From: Desulfobacterales bacterium
GTDB taxonomy: Bacteria; Desulfobacterota; Desulfobacteria; Desulfobacterales; RPRI01
Assembly (NCBI GenBank): GCA_020052975.1
Contig: JAGVOC010000296.1
Span: 1-5,211, forward strand
Direction of reading: 5' to 3'
Length of the DNA stretch: 5,211 nt
Part shown: positions 1 to 5,040 of the stretch, in pieces
Layout of the letters: every line of letters starts with the position of its first letter
Numbering within the stretch: position 1 is the first letter of the stretch
The notes under the pieces: model-generated
Database searches by the model: none
Seen by the model: only the letters and a program-made list of their open reading frames with translations
What the model was told of the DNA's origin: nothing
Translations under genes and position numbers: made by a program

Positions 1-1
1 C

Positions 2-2710
2 CATCTGACAGGATATCCGGTTGAAACACTGGGGCTTGACATGGATCTTGAAGCCGATCTTGGCATTGATTCAATAAAAAGAGTTGAAATTTTCTCATCA
101 CTTGAAGAAAAAATCCCGGGAATACCGTCCATGCCGCCGGAAGCTATGGGATCACTTAAAACGCTCGGTAAAATAATAGATTACCTTAACAAATCGAGAC
201 TTGGTGCAATTGTCCCGGATAACACTTTAACAATTTCTCCAGACATTTTATTTCGTATTCTTGATTCTGACACATTGTCTCCCGAAAAAGTTTCAATTGA
301 ACCGAAACAGAGAGCGCAATCCCCGCTGCCTGCGACCCCGTTTCCCTGCGGTCTAGCCCACTCTGGTCGGACCGCTGATTGCGGTGGAGAGATTCAGAGG
401 AACATTATCTCAATTGTTGAAAAGCCTTTACTTTCAAATGACGGGCTTTTTTCCCCGAGCGGCAAAATATTTATAACCGATGATAAGGCCGGCCTTTCAA
501 AAACGATTATTGATGAACTTTCCTCTCTTAATATCGGGGCTGAACTTGTTAGCCTGAATAACTTCATAAATATCGAGAATCTATCCGGCATAGGCGGTCT
601 TGTCATCATACCTGAAAAGAAGCAAAACGACGGTTCCCTGCTGGAAGAGGCTTTTCTTGCCGCACGACATGCCTCACACGCCTTAATTTCTTCCGGTAAA
701 AAAGGCAAAGCAATATTCGCAACCATATCCCGCCTTGACGGCGCCTTTGGATTCAAAGGCCGTGGAATCGCCTGCCCATTTCAGGGAGGCCTTGCCGGAC
801 TTGCTAAAACCGCCGCAGTTGAATGGCAGGGGGTTATTTGCCGTGCAATAGATGTTGAGCCGGAATGGAAGGATAACATCAAAATAGCAAGAGCGGTCAT
901 AAATGAGCTGTTAGCATTAGAACAAACCGGTCTGGTTGAAACGGGTATTGGTCCGGAAACACGCCTTATTCCTGAATTAAGACCATCTCCCTACCCCGAA
1001 GGCGAAATAAATCTTGCCCCTGGCGATGTTGTTATAATCACGGGTGGTGCAAGGGGTATAACTGCGTCAGCAGCGCTGGCCCTTGCGCGAATTGCAAAAC
1101 CGGTGATCGTGCTTCTTGGAAGGTCTCCGGAACCGTCACCTGAACCCTTATGGCTTTCCGCTCTTGAGGATGAAACCTCCATCAAGAAAGCAGTACTTTC
1201 AAACCATTTCAGCGGGAACAATGCTTCCCCCAGGGAAATAGAAACAATCTTCCGAAAGTATATGGCGAACAGGGAGGTTTCGAGAAACCTTGAAAAGCTG
1301 AAAAAAGAATGCGGAGATATAGCGTACTACTCTGTTGATGTTCGTGATAAAGATGCAGTCGAAGAAGTTGTCAATCAGGTTCGCTCAAAGTACGGCCGGA
1401 TAAAAGCCATTATTCATGGAGCAGGAGTCCTTGAAGACCGATTAATTATTGATAAAACATTGGATCAATTTAAAAGAGTTTTTGATACCAAGGTGAAAGG
1501 GTTGAGTTCTCTTCTTTCAGCAACCAGCGATGAACCCCTTCAATACATAGTTGTTTTTTCATCAATTACCGCGCGAATCGGAAACAAAGGACAGGTTGAT
1601 TATGCAATGGGTAATGAGGTGCTGAACAAGATTGCCCAGCAGGAAGCTATAGTCCGGCCTGATTGCCGCGTAATCTCTATAAACTGGGGCCCGTGGGATG
1701 GCGGAATGGTATCAGATACTTTAAAGCGCGAATTTAAAAGAAACAATATCGATCTGATCCCCGTTGAAAAAGGTGCAAAATGCATGCTGCTTGAAATGAT
1801 GGGCAATAAAAGCAATCCGGTTGAAGTTGTAATAGGTTCAAATATTATTTCAAAAGAAGAAAAACACGCTCTTTCTTTCAAACGTGAAATTGATATCAAG
1901 ACATATCCTGTTCTTGAATCCCATATTATAGGAGGCAAACCGGTTGTTCCTTTTGCACTTATGGCCGAGTGGCTCGGGCATGGAGCTCTCCACGTAAACC
2001 CCGGGCTTTTTCTCCATGGCCTTGATGACATAAGACTATTAAAAGGGATAAAGCTGGATAAAGGTAAAAAGCTGATTCGCCTTTTGACAGGCAAACCCGT
2101 TAAAAAAGAGTCTTTCTTCGAAGTAAACGTTGAAATAAGAGACGGAATGAAAGACGGAGTTGAAATAATACATACGCGGGCAAAAGCAATTCTTGCTGAT
2201 TCGATTATTATGAATCCTCCCGCATATAATATTCCCGACAGAATTTCCTCCAAAACTTATAAACGTAGCATGGATGAAGTATACGATAAAATTCTCTTTC
2301 ATGGATCAGAGTTGCGTGGAATAAAAGAAATCATTGGTTATTCGTCAAAGGGAATGGTTGCGCGCATCTCCCCTGCCCCGCATCCGGATAAATGGGTGAA
2401 AGATCCGTTAAGGAACCGGTGGATATCCGATCCTCTCGCACTTGATTCAGCTTTCCAGATGGCCATTCTGTGGAGTTATGAGGAGTTGCAGCAATTATCT
2501 CTTCCAAGCTACTGCCGAACTTATCGCCAGTACTGCAGCAACTTCCCACCCGAAGGAGTTACAGCAGTTCTTGAAATAAGGGAAGCCTTAAAGCATAAAA
2601 TAAAATGTGATTTTACATTCCTTGATACCGATAACGTTGTTGTTGCCATGCTGAATGGGTATGAAGCAGTGATAAGCAATTCTCTTTTCAAGTCATTCAG
2701 ACCGCAATGA
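2..2710 (+). CDS. Type I PKS / PfaA-like lipid synthase, C-terminal part (ACP-KR-DH), 5' truncated
   Basis: This is the end of a large multidomain synthase. The frame is open from base 2 through the ATG at 41, and that ATG lies inside the ACP, so the real start is upstream of the window. Counting residues from base 2, an ACP comes first, with the phosphopantetheine-accepting Ser24 in LGIDSIKRVEI. A linker (about 60-150) contains a GC-rich repeat. A KR with its preceding structural half follows: TGGARGI at 347-353 binds NADPH, and Lys497, Ser521, Tyr534 and Asn538 fit the catalytic set (Ser to Tyr is 13 residues). A double-hotdog dehydratase closes the protein: His641 in HIIGGKPVVP (HxxxGxxxxP) and Asp815 in LDSAFQ. 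The ACP-KR-DH order and the long KR insertion are typical of PfaA-type subunits of polyunsaturated or secondary fatty acid synthases, which reduce and dehydrate ACP-bound beta-ketoacyl chains. No pfaB, pfaC or pfaD partner follows. KS and AT domains are expected upstream but are not visible. The family call is firm; the product is unknown. Confidence 0.5.
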   Translation, partial: HLTGYPVETLGLDMDLEADLGIDSIKRVEIFSSLEEKIPGIPSMPPEAMGSLKTLGKIIDYLNKSRLGAIVPDNTLTISPDILFRILDSDTLSPEKVSIEPKQRAQSPLPATPFPCGLAHSGRTADCGGEIQRNIISIVEKPLLSNDGLFSPSGKIFITDDKAGLSKTIIDELSSLNIGAELVSLNNFINIENLSGIGGLVIIPEKKQNDGSLLEEAFLAARHASHALISSGKKGKAIFATISRLDGAFGFKGRGIACPFQGGLAGLAKTAAVEWQGVICRAIDVEPEWKDNIKIARAVINELLALEQTGLVETGIGPETRLIPELRPSPYPEGEINLAPGDVVIITGGARGITASAALALARIAKPVIVLLGRSPEPSPEPLWLSALEDETSIKKAVLSNHFSGNNASPREIETIFRKYMANREVSRNLEKLKKECGDIAYYSVDVRDKDAVEEVVNQVRSKYGRIKAIIHGAGVLEDRLIIDKTLDQFKRVFDTKVKGLSSLLSATSDEPLQYIVVFSSITARIGNKGQVDYAMGNEVLNKIAQQEAIVRPDCRVISINWGPWDGGMVSDTLKREFKRNNIDLIPVEKGAKCMLLEMMGNKSNPVEVVIGSNIISKEEKHALSFKREIDIKTYPVLESHIIGGKPVVPFALMAEWLGHGALHVNPGLFLHGLDDIRLLKGIKLDKGKKLIRLLTGKPVKKESFFEVNVEIRDGMKDGVEIIHTRAKAILADSIIMNPPAYNIPDRISSKTYKRSMDEVYDKILFHGSELRGIKEIIGYSSKGMVARISPAPHPDKWVKDPLRNRWISDPLALDSAFQMAILWSYEELQQLSLPSYCRTYRQYCSNFPPEGVTAVLEIREALKHKIKCDFTFLDTDNVVVAMLNGYEAVISNSLFKSFRPQ
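297..383 (+). repeat. Palindromic GC-rich repeat inserted in frame in the synthase linker
   Basis: The left 33 bases (297-329, beginning TTGAACCGAAACAG) match the intergenic repeat at 4101-4133 at 30 positions. Inside are two inverted pairs: CGCAATC (315-321) with GATTGCG (377-383), and GCGGTC (348-353) with GACCGC (370-375). Bases 321-390 are 69% GC by count, against 35% for 201-300. The segment stays in frame and encodes a Pro-, Gly- and Cys-containing stretch (for example QSPLPATPFPCG) in the ACP-KR linker, where extra residues should be tolerated. Exact insertion borders cannot be read from one sequence; 297-383 would be 87 bases, a multiple of three. Confidence 0.5.
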
Positions 2711-2734
2711 AAATTCTTTCAGCATAAAAATAAT

Positions 2735-2886
2735 GATGGACTCTTAATAAGTCCATCCACAGGCCGAGGGCGGTTTAGCCCCGGCCTGAAGTGAGGGTGG
2801 AACCGCTTGAATTTATTTCAAGCGGCGGGAGAGTCCGCCTAAGGCGGATTTCCCGCCAAGTAAAAAGTCGCTTTTTGACTGTTTAC
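2735..2886. repeat. Composite intergenic hairpin array (REP-like)
   Basis: The gap between the synthase and the next gene holds at least five hairpins in a row. They are GATGGACT/AGTCCATC (2735-2742/2750-2757); a GC-rich stem 2761-2771/2778-2787 with one bulged A and loop GGTTTA; CCGCTTGAA/TTCAAGCGG (2803-2811/2817-2825) with a 5-base loop; a nested stem GGCGGGA/TCCCGCC (2824-2830/2851-2857) enclosing TCCGCC/GGCGGA (2834-2839/2843-2848); and AAAAAG/CTTTTT (2862-2867/2871-2876). None is followed by a clear T-run, so none is a convincing terminator for the synthase gene. The array ends just before the Shine-Dalgarno sequence of the next gene. It resembles REP or composite intergenic repeats; copy number elsewhere is unknown. 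Confidence 0.5.
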
Positions 2887-2899
2887 GAAGGTATCAATA

Positions 2900-3232
2900 A
2901 TGATAAAAAATTTTATCCATCAGCCTCTGAATTGTGAAATCACATCGATCGGAGGCTATTATGTCATTACAAAAGAAGTATGCATTCCTTTGGGAGATCG
3001 TAAAATATTCTATATGACAGGTTACGCTGCTTTTAACACTACCTGTTGCGGGACAGGAGGCTGTGCATTTGCCAATATACCAGGATTTATATTAAGCTGG
3101 AAAGACAAAATCAACTCAGACGGTTTTTCTGTTTCAGCAATTGAGCCTGTTACTGACTTCAATATTCAAAACAAGATCAGGGAGATTATAAGAAAAACGG
3201 AAGGTATAAATCAGGTCAATTTTGATTTATAA
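2900..3232 (+). CDS. Conserved-looking hypothetical protein with CCGTGGC cysteine motif
   Basis: This encodes a 110-residue soluble protein that I do not recognise by name. The ATG at 2900 is preceded by GAAGG (2887-2891) at 8 bases, a good ribosome binding site, and the gene ends in TAA. The striking part is the central CCGTGGC motif (Cys49, Cys50, Cys55), followed by AFANIPGFILSW; further cysteines are at 12 and 28. The paired cysteines in a glycine-rich turn could bind a metal or form a redox disulfide, but no known motif is matched exactly. There is no signal peptide and no membrane segment. The C-terminal third is charged and probably helical. It lies 26 bases upstream of a membrane protein gene on the same strand, so the two may be cotranscribed. 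That it is a real gene is well supported by start signal and composition; its function is open. Confidence 0.5.
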   Translation: MIKNFIHQPLNCEITSIGGYYVITKEVCIPLGDRKIFYMTGYAAFNTTCCGTGGCAFANIPGFILSWKDKINSDGFSVSAIEPVTDFNIQNKIREIIRKTEGINQVNFDL

Positions 3233-3258
3233 ACCCACTACCTAAGCAGAGACAATTA

Positions 3259-3672
3259 GTGATAAATACATTATTCAAATGGCTGGTTCTCACAGCATCA
3301 ATCATGATAACTTCTTATCTTATCGACGGAATACATGTCGCTGATATTTCATCGGCCTTTCTTGCCGCAGCTGTCCTCGGGATTTTAAATGTTTTTCTGC
3401 GACCCATTGCAATAATCCTTACTCTTCCTGTAAATATTCTAAGCCTTGGTTTATTTACCTTCGCAATAAATGCGCTCATGTTGATGATAACTTCAATAAC
3501 CATATCAGGTTTTGAAGTTAAAGGGTTTTGGGCTGCAGTAATCGGGTCGTTTATTATAAGCATTATAAGCTGGGTGATTAATACCCTTGTCAGAAAAAAA
3601 GTAACAATAAAAGTTGAAAACGATCCGAAATTTATAGACCTTAAGAATAAAGGGAATGATAAGTGGGAGTAA
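3259..3672 (+). CDS. Phage_holin_4_2 / YvlD-type small membrane protein
   Basis: This encodes a 137-residue inner-membrane protein with about four hydrophobic segments (residues 5-22, 31-47, 51-77 and 90-111) and a basic, charged C-terminal tail. The signature of this family is clear: NVFLRPI (44-50), LTLPVN (54-59), LGLF (63-66), NALML (71-75) and GFEVKGFWAAVIGS (84-97). Members are annotated as phage holin family IV or DUF360 proteins, but most are ordinary chromosomal membrane proteins of unknown role; nothing phage-like surrounds this one. The start is GTG at 3259. No other start codon lies between it and the end of the preceding gene, and the Shine-Dalgarno (AGAG near 3248-3251) is weak, so translation may be modest or coupled to the upstream gene 26 bases away. 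The family assignment is strong; lytic activity is unlikely and unproven. Confidence 0.5.
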   Translation: MINTLFKWLVLTASIMITSYLIDGIHVADISSAFLAAAVLGILNVFLRPIAIILTLPVNILSLGLFTFAINALMLMITSITISGFEVKGFWAAVIGSFIISIISWVINTLVRKKVTIKVENDPKFIDLKNKGNDKWE

Positions 3673-3707
3673 GTATATTACTCAAGTAAAATTATTCGTT
3701 TTTTTGC

Positions 3708-3734
3708 TTGACGCTTATCATATTTTATTATAAA
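3708..3734 (+). promoter_or_regulatory. Candidate sigma70-type promoter for the cold-shock gene
   Basis: TTGACG (3708-3713) and TATAAA (3729-3734) each match five of six consensus bases, but the spacer is only 15 bases. Transcription would begin near 3741 and give a leader of about 100 bases, in keeping with the long leaders common in cspA-type genes. The core lies between the arms of a 7-base inverted repeat, TTCGTTT (3695-3701) and AAACGAA (3732-3738). A second TTGACA at 3798-3803 would start transcription inside the ribosome binding site and is less likely. Confidence 0.5.
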
Positions 3735-3747
3735 CGAAAAAAACAAT

Positions 3748-3762
3748 GTGAATATAATTCAC
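3748..3762. promoter_or_regulatory. Palindrome GTGAATATAATTCAC, possible operator
   Basis: A perfect inverted repeat with 6-base arms and a 3-base centre lies about 14 bases downstream of the proposed -10 box of the cold-shock promoter. Its position and symmetry would suit a repressor dimer. The regulator is unknown, and in AT-rich DNA such palindromes can arise by chance. Confidence 0.5.
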
Positions 3763-3775
3763 TAGTCACGTTACC

Positions 3776-3806
3776 ACATGCAAAGGTTTTGGGATCTTTG
3801 ACATGT
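3776..3806 (+). promoter_or_regulatory. Hairpin in the 5' leader of the cold-shock gene
   Basis: ACATGCAAAG (3776-3785) pairs with CTTTGACATGT (3796-3806), giving 10 base pairs with one bulged A (3801) and a 10-base loop. It lies 16 bases upstream of the Shine-Dalgarno sequence. Leaders of cspA-family messages commonly fold differently with temperature to control translation; whether this stem does so is an inference from position alone. Confidence 0.5.
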
Positions 3807-3822
3807 AACAAGAAACAGTTTT

Positions 3823-3830
3823 AAAAGGAG
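3823..3830 (+). promoter_or_regulatory. Strong ribosome binding site fixing a TTG start
   Basis: AAAAGGAG ends 7 bases before the TTG at 3838. The next in-frame ATG is codon 35, beyond both RNA-binding motifs, so this site decides that translation begins at TTG. Confidence 0.5.
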
Positions 3831-3837
3831 ATTTATT

Positions 3838-4038
3838 TTGGCAACAGGTATTGTAAAATGGTTCAACGATAAAAAGGGATTTGGTTTTATCGAAAAAGAA
3901 GAAGGCGGAGACGTATTTGTTCATCATTCAGCTATCACAATGTCAGGTTTCAGAACCCTTGCAGAAGGAGATCGTGTTTCCTTTGATGTTGAGCAGGGTA
4001 AACAAGGTCCTGCAGCAAAGAACGTGGTAAAAATCTAG
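3838..4038 (+). CDS. Cold-shock domain protein (CspA family)
   Basis: This encodes a 66-residue single cold-shock domain, the full usual length of the family. It is a five-stranded beta-barrel that binds single-stranded RNA and DNA in the cytoplasm and melts RNA structure as an RNA chaperone. Both nucleic-acid binding motifs are intact: RNP1 KGFGFI (13-18) and RNP2 VFVHH (26-30). The N-terminal [14 protein letters not shown] and C-terminal [10 protein letters not shown] are also canonical. The start is TTG, supported by a strong Shine-Dalgarno 7 bases upstream; a non-ATG start may lower or tune translation. The gene appears monocistronic, with its own candidate promoter, a structured leader of about 100 bases and an intrinsic terminator directly downstream. 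The family also includes members not induced by cold, so cold induction is likely but not shown. Confidence 0.5.
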   Translation: MATGIVKWFNDKKGFGFIEKEEGGDVFVHHSAITMSGFRTLAEGDRVSFDVEQGKQGPAAKNVVKI

Positions 4039-4054
4039 TTTCCCATGGCTTAAA

Positions 4055-4100
4055 AGAAGGGCGTCTTGTTAAAATATAATAAAAGATGTCCTTTTTTTAT
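4055..4100 (+). terminator. Intrinsic terminator of the cold-shock gene
   Basis: GGGCGTCTT (4059-4067) pairs with AAGATGTCC (4083-4091), nine pairs including two G-T wobbles. Extra A-T pairs at the base and seven Ts (4092-4098) follow. It starts 17 bases after the stop codon. Read from the minus strand, the wobbles become A-C mismatches, so it would be weaker for the convergent gene despite a TTCTTTT tail. Confidence 0.5.
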
Positions 4101-4133
4101 TTGAACCGAAACAGTGAGCGCAAACACCGCTGC
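4101..4133. repeat. Dispersed repeat, intergenic copy
   Basis: This 33-base block begins TTGAACCGAAACAG and matches 297-329, inside the synthase gene, at 30 of 33 positions. The differences are the single bases at 4115, 4124 and 4126. It starts directly after the T-run of the cold-shock terminator and runs into a short hairpin, CCGC/GCGG (4127-4130/4139-4142), whose loop carries GCTTGCT. Confidence 0.5.
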
Positions 4134-4141
4134 TTGCTGCG

Positions 4142-4296
4142 GAGTTAGCGAGCGAAATAAAAACAGATAAAGAGTCCTTACGGTTGAAGATTCCCCGTAG
4201 CTTGCTGCGGGGAATCTTCAAACTTTCAGCAGCAAGTTAATATCCGACTTGGGCATATTCGACCGTAAGAAAGTGAGCCTGTTTTTTTTCGCTCAC
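4142..4296. repeat. Nested palindromic element between convergent genes
   Basis: Three inverted repeats are nested. The core is a perfect 14-base stem, 4184-4197 with 4208-4221 (TTGAAGATTCCCCG on the left), around the loop TAGCTTGCTG. Outside it, CTTACGGTTGAA (4177-4188) matches TTCGACCGTAAG (4258-4269) with one wobble. Outermost, GAGCGAAATAAAAACAG (4150-4166) mirrors CTGTTTTTTTTCGCTC (4279-4294) with a one-base gap and one mismatch. GAGTTAGCGAGCG at 4142-4154 recurs inverted at 4953-4965. The layout fits a small non-autonomous repeat or MITE, with no coding capacity. Its right end supplies the stop codon of the minus-strand gene. Confidence 0.5.
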
Positions 4297-4913
4297 ATTC
4301 CCCGCATTTTTTTTACCCGCAACAGCCCTGGGCTGTTGTGCATGTACATTAGGGGCGAATAGCAGCCGGCTGCCATGAAATAGCTCTCTATTTCATCAAA
4401 CAATACAGGCCTGTCCGGCCATGTAAAGGTTTTTTCTTTCTTTTTCAAGGCATCCCATTCTCTCGTCAGCTTTGGGCTTCCCTGAAGTGCCTGCTTTTTT
4501 GCAGTATCACATATGAACATCTCGCAGACTACGGGCTTTATCTTCCACATGCAGCCCTTTTCTCCCAAGTAAATGCATTTAAACCCCTCGTTTGATTTTT
4601 CTAAAGCAGCACTCAAAATATCTATATCTATTGGATCAGACATAATAACATTTATGACAACATCGGCAAAAAAGGTTAATATTCCTTCCTTTGAACAGCA
4701 CGCGCTAAGATGGCTTTTATAACATTTCATAGTGCAGACATCACCGAGGTGCCTTGAATGAAAATCGTCTACTTCTGCGCGAAAAGTCAGATAACCGCTT
4801 ATTTTGTTCTGAAGCTCACGCCTTATACGTGCAGAAGGTTCTTTAAGATGACGGACAATCAGGGAAAGAGTTTCTGATTGTTCTTTCTGATAGGATTTAT
4901 ATGGTCCAGTCAT
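4293..4913 (-). CDS. Cysteine-rich protein, YkgJ-like cysteine cluster
   Basis: This encodes a 206-residue soluble protein with nine cysteines. They are spaced Cys60-x3-Cys64-x7-Cys72-Cys73, then Cys113-x7-Cys121-x8-Cys130-x4-Cys135, with Cys184 apart. The stretch CIYLGEKGCMWKIKPVVC resembles the C-x-F-L...G-C-x-I-Y-x-x-R-P-x-x-C core of YkgJ-type proteins (CxxCxxCC family), which are thought to chelate zinc or iron; the first cluster is an unusual variant. Substrate and partners are unknown. The ATG at 4913 is the only possible start, because a stop codon lies four codons upstream. The Shine-Dalgarno is weak (AGG about 12 bases away). A good promoter lies about 100 bases upstream. The stop codon falls inside a palindromic repeat, so the last few residues (MRGM) may be encoded by repeat DNA. 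It converges on the cold-shock gene. That the gene is real is likely; the family call is moderate. Confidence 0.5.
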   Translation of the reverse strand: MTGPYKSYQKEQSETLSLIVRHLKEPSARIRRELQNKISGYLTFRAEVDDFHSRHLGDVCTMKCYKSHLSACCSKEGILTFFADVVINVIMSDPIDIDILSAALEKSNEGFKCIYLGEKGCMWKIKPVVCEMFICDTAKKQALQGSPKLTREWDALKKKEKTFTWPDRPVLFDEIESYFMAAGCYSPLMYMHNSPGLLRVKKMRGM

Positions 4914-4950
4914 TTCTGAATAAACCTATTTTGTATTGAAATTTAGTACA

Positions 4951-4985
4951 GCCGCTCGCTAACTCAGCTGCTTGCTGCTGGGAGC
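4951..4985. repeat. Inverted partial copy of the palindromic repeat
   Basis: CGCTCGCTAACTC (4953-4965) is the exact reverse complement of 4142-4154. It is followed by CAGCTGCTTGCTG (4965-4977), a small hairpin sharing the GCTTGCTG loop sequence seen at 4133-4139 and 4200-4207. It lies in the leader of the minus-strand cysteine-rich gene, so that gene is bracketed by inverted copies of the same repeat family. Confidence 0.5.
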
Positions 4986-5010
4986 ATCAAAATTGAAATT
5001 ATTTGAAGTA

Positions 5011-5040
5011 AATATAGACTTCCCAGCATTATTGTGTCAA
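5011..5040 (-). promoter_or_regulatory. Sigma70-type promoter for the cysteine-rich gene
   Basis: Read on the minus strand, a perfect TTGACA (5040-5035) is followed after 18 bases by TATATT (5016-5011), five of six to consensus. Transcription would start near 5004 and give a leader of about 90 bases that crosses the repeat hairpin at 4951-4985 before the ATG at 4913. Confidence 0.5.

Noticed and set aside
1600..2253. Long minus-strand open frame of 217 codons inside the synthase gene
   Set aside because: It lies opposite the KR and DH coding region, whose motifs are intact in the plus frame. It shows no recognisable domain and is a shadow. The other antisense frames in 394-2549 and 3315-3563 are rejected for the same reason.
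2793..2806. T-box-like motif: GGGTGGAACCGC preceded by hairpins and followed by a CCGCTTGAA/TTCAAGCGG stem
   Set aside because: The sequence matches the T-box core. However, only about 80 bases lie between the synthase stop and the motif, too short for a normal specifier stem I. No T-run follows the competing stem, and the downstream gene is not an aminoacyl-tRNA synthetase or amino-acid gene. It is more likely part of the repeat array.
2875..2903. TTGACT with a downstream TAATGA as a promoter for the gene at 2900
   Set aside because: Transcription would start inside the coding sequence, and TTGACT is part of the repeat array.
3259..3672. Holin-type protein taken as evidence of a prophage
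   Set aside because: The family is mostly chromosomal despite its name, and no other phage gene is present in the window.
4101..4296. CRISPR array or tRNA gene in the repeat-rich gap
   Set aside because: The repeats are nested inverted ones, not regularly spaced direct repeats with spacers. A GTTCAAAT string on the minus strand lacks any cloverleaf context.
4320..4338. CAACAGCCC/GGGCTGTTG inverted repeat near the 3' end of the cysteine-rich gene, considered as a terminator
   Set aside because: It lies within the coding sequence (NSPGLLR), and on the minus strand it is followed by an A-run, not a T-run.
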